Shown in pieces: positions 25,702 through 64,000 of a stretch of DNA of 64,000 nucleotides. The stretch is from positions 8,799,690-8,863,689 of the forward strand of contig NC_079432.1 of assembly GCF_026213295.1 (NCBI RefSeq), given 5' to 3'. This DNA is from Gadus chalcogrammus. Lineage: Eukaryota; Chordata; Actinopteri; Gadiformes; Gadidae. Under the pieces are notes generated by a model, which searched no databases, was not told the DNA's origin, and saw only the letters and a program-made list of their open reading frames with translations. Within the stretch, counting starts at the first letter, position 1. Every line of letters starts with the position of its first letter. Position numbers and translations under genes: made by a program.

Positions 25702-62484
<36,783 letters not shown>

Positions 62485-63006
62485 TGCATGGGGACGGAGG
62501 GGGCGGTCTGCAATGATGGAGTAACTTGTAAGTGGGCGATAAACACGTACCCAATATTGCCTTGCTATCTTCCCAAAATATAATCGGATCTGCGACAGAT
62601 TACTATGATTTCCCTTGAGAGGAATACGTGCTTTTCATCATAGTAAAAAGAGAGCGGCCACTGTCGCCGTGGCCATGACAACTGATGGAAACAGGATAAC
62701 AATCTGGCCAGCAAGACACAATACACGAAACTTGTCATAAATCACGGCGCAGTTGGTCATTGTTGTTGCTGAAGCTGCTGCTACTCTAGCAACAACTTAA
62801 CAGACGCTAACAGCAGCTAACTGGCTAATACAACTTCATCCACCTTTCATGTTGGTTAACTAATAAACTATTCACGGCTTAATGGTGCAGTGAAATGTAA
62901 CAAATGTAAAACAAGCTTGTACAAATCCTACCGGTGTGATTTATCTACATAAGAGCTTCTGGCTTGGTGCTTTGCAAGCGGTAAGGACAGTGAATCAAAT
63001 CCAAAC

Positions 63007-63080
63007 CTGCCTCTGCTATGGCAACTTAAACTAGCCGCCTCCGAACAGGAAGACAACAAACTTCAACTGTGGGAAAAGCC
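63007..63080 (-). other. cep128: Candidate CEP128 5' untranslated first exon
   Basis: A GCAG/GTTTGG donor on the minus strand at 63007/63006 pairs with the acceptor before 62507, giving a ~500-bp first intron upstream of the ATG exon. The upstream boundary is a guess set by the promoter-like motif next to it. Confidence 0.45.
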
Positions 63081-63084
63081 GGCC

Positions 63085-63096
63085 GGGAATTGTAGT
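63085..63096 (-). promoter_or_regulatory. GFY/ZNF143-type promoter motif
   Basis: ACTACAATTCCC on the minus strand matches the ACTACAATTCC core bound with ZNF143/GFY complexes, usual within ~100 bp of housekeeping-gene start sites. It lies just upstream of the presumed CEP128 first exon and in the ~0.6-kb space between CEP128 and TSHR. Confidence 0.6.
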
Positions 63097-63680
63097 TTAC
63101 CAAGGGTACATTGACATAGACATGTAGCGCTGGAAAACTACACTGTCCAAATGCATTCCTTTACGCCACTACTGCCGCTCTTCGAAATTGAAAACCAAAT
63201 AACATCAAATAAAAGTGTCCTATACCAAAAAGATGGGCTCATCATATTAACATTTGTAGTTCCTCAATCAGCAGAGGCGTATATCCAAAGTGATGTAAAA
63301 GCTAGTCTGAAAACAGTTACATTAAATTAAGGAGTTGTCAGTCTATTTTAGTCCAATGTTCACTGGAATTCATATTAAATACGCGTACCCAGCTCAAGTA
63401 CCTTCTCAACCACATTTCGTCATTCAAACCAAATCAATTCTCGCATCTAACGCAAGAGTGTCTCAAACCCTACCCTCCGTTCATAGAAGACCACCTCCAG
63501 AACGTACTGGGTCGCAGCCTCCCCGCAGCATCCTCCTCACTGCACGTTCAGATATGATGGGACACAGAGCATTTTAATAGTTGATCCGTGAAGAGTTCGA
63601 CTCAACATGATACAAGTATTATTATTATTACAGCTCAATTTTTGGTAAACGGCAGACGTATCAAAAACGAGAGCATCTTT
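63097..63680. other. CEP128-TSHR head-to-head intergenic region
   Basis: About 0.6 kb between the two divergent genes. AT-rich, without obvious repeats, CpG island or TATA box that I can place. Apart from the GFY motif at its left edge I see no named element. Confidence 0.6.
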
Positions 63681-63696
63681 ATTTATTTTTTTACAG
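63681..63696 (+). other. Possible splice acceptor for a TSHR 5'UTR intron
   Basis: A T-rich tract (TTTATTTATTTTTTTACAG) ends in AG at 63695, 17 bases before the TSHR ATG. It looks like a 3' splice site, which would put the TSHR promoter farther upstream; it could also be chance in AT-rich sequence. Confidence 0.35.
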
Positions 63697-63711
63697 GTAG
63701 GATACACTAGC

Positions 63712-63887
63712 ATGAGCATGAACGTGATAACGGGTGTGCTGATGAGTTTGGTCACGTTGCTCTCGGGCTCCTCGGCAGAGCCTGAAACATGCCCTTCTGT
63801 GTGTGAATGCTCCGAGTGGAAGTTTTTGACCATCTCCTGTTTTGACATCGAAAGTTTCCCGAGATTTCCAGCAAGCACTGAGACGTT
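63712..63887 (+). CDS. tshr: TSHR exon 1 (thyrotropin receptor, N-terminal part only)
   Basis: 58 codons plus two bases, ending at a consensus donor GTAAGT. Residues 1-22 form a hydrophobic signal peptide (VITGVLMSLVTLLSG). The mature start has cysteines at 27, 31, 33 and 43 (TCPSVCECS...TISC), the LRR N-cap of glycoprotein-hormone receptors, then FDIESFPRFPASTET entering the first leucine-rich repeat. TSHR is a Gs-coupled plasma-membrane receptor for thyrotropin; the other exons lie past the window. FSHR and LHCGR have similar first exons, so the assignment rests on the head-to-head position next to CEP128, which is the vertebrate TSHR arrangement. Two in-frame ATGs (63712, 63718) are possible starts. 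Confidence 0.85.
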
Positions 63888-64000
63888 GTAAGTAATTCAT
63901 GAATAACATAATAATTGTAGTGGATATGATTTTGAATTATTATAATAATTATGATTAAGCCTATTATGAGTAGTAGAATCTGTATCATTATTAGTATGAT

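Overview
This 64-kb window is vertebrate, almost certainly teleost, nuclear DNA. The evidence is short exons with GT/AG borders in a long gene, very dense dinucleotide and homopolymer repeats, tRNA-derived SINEs with L2-type tails, hAT MITEs and foldback repeats. The microsatellite density resembles gadiform (cod-like) genomes, but that is only an impression.

The right 60% is one gene on the minus strand. I could assemble 24 coding exons between 62,484 (ATG) and 25,702 (stop). All splice phases agree, and the model encodes about 1,082 residues. It is recognisable as CEP128, the coiled-coil centrosomal protein of subdistal appendages (human protein about 1,094 aa). About 1.2 kb beyond its start, on the plus strand at 63,712, lies a signal peptide plus a cysteine-rich leucine-rich-repeat N-cap that ends at a GTAAGT donor. 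This is exon 1 of a glycoprotein-hormone receptor, and the head-to-head position with CEP128 identifies it as TSHR, as in other vertebrates. The rest of TSHR lies outside the window. A GFY/ZNF143-type motif sits just upstream of the presumed CEP128 first exon.

The left 25 kb shows no gene I can support. From 1 to about 4,720 is an array of 36-47-bp satellite units in a higher-order pattern. It is interrupted twice by a ~290-bp insert carrying a tRNA-like head. From 4.7 to 10 kb is intergenic DNA with SINE and minisatellite remnants. From 10,105 to 19,115 is a 9.0-kb near-perfect palindrome with ~4.5-kb arms and a ~40-bp centre, inserted in a (GT)n tract. It contains smaller palindromes, duplicated terminal modules and G-run minisatellites, and no transposase reading frame. 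Its outer arms are nearly identical while its innermost ~700 bp per arm are visibly diverged. From 19.1 to 25.3 kb is intergenic DNA with microsatellites, a SINE, small minisatellites and a short perfect hairpin.

CEP128 introns carry three hAT-type MITEs whose 8-bp target duplications are readable, a ~40-bp minisatellite, and long (CA)n, (CT)n, (GGA)n and GA-rich tracts. Several of these abut splice sites directly. The strongest unexplained structure is the palindromic element; the satellite/tRNA-like composite is second.
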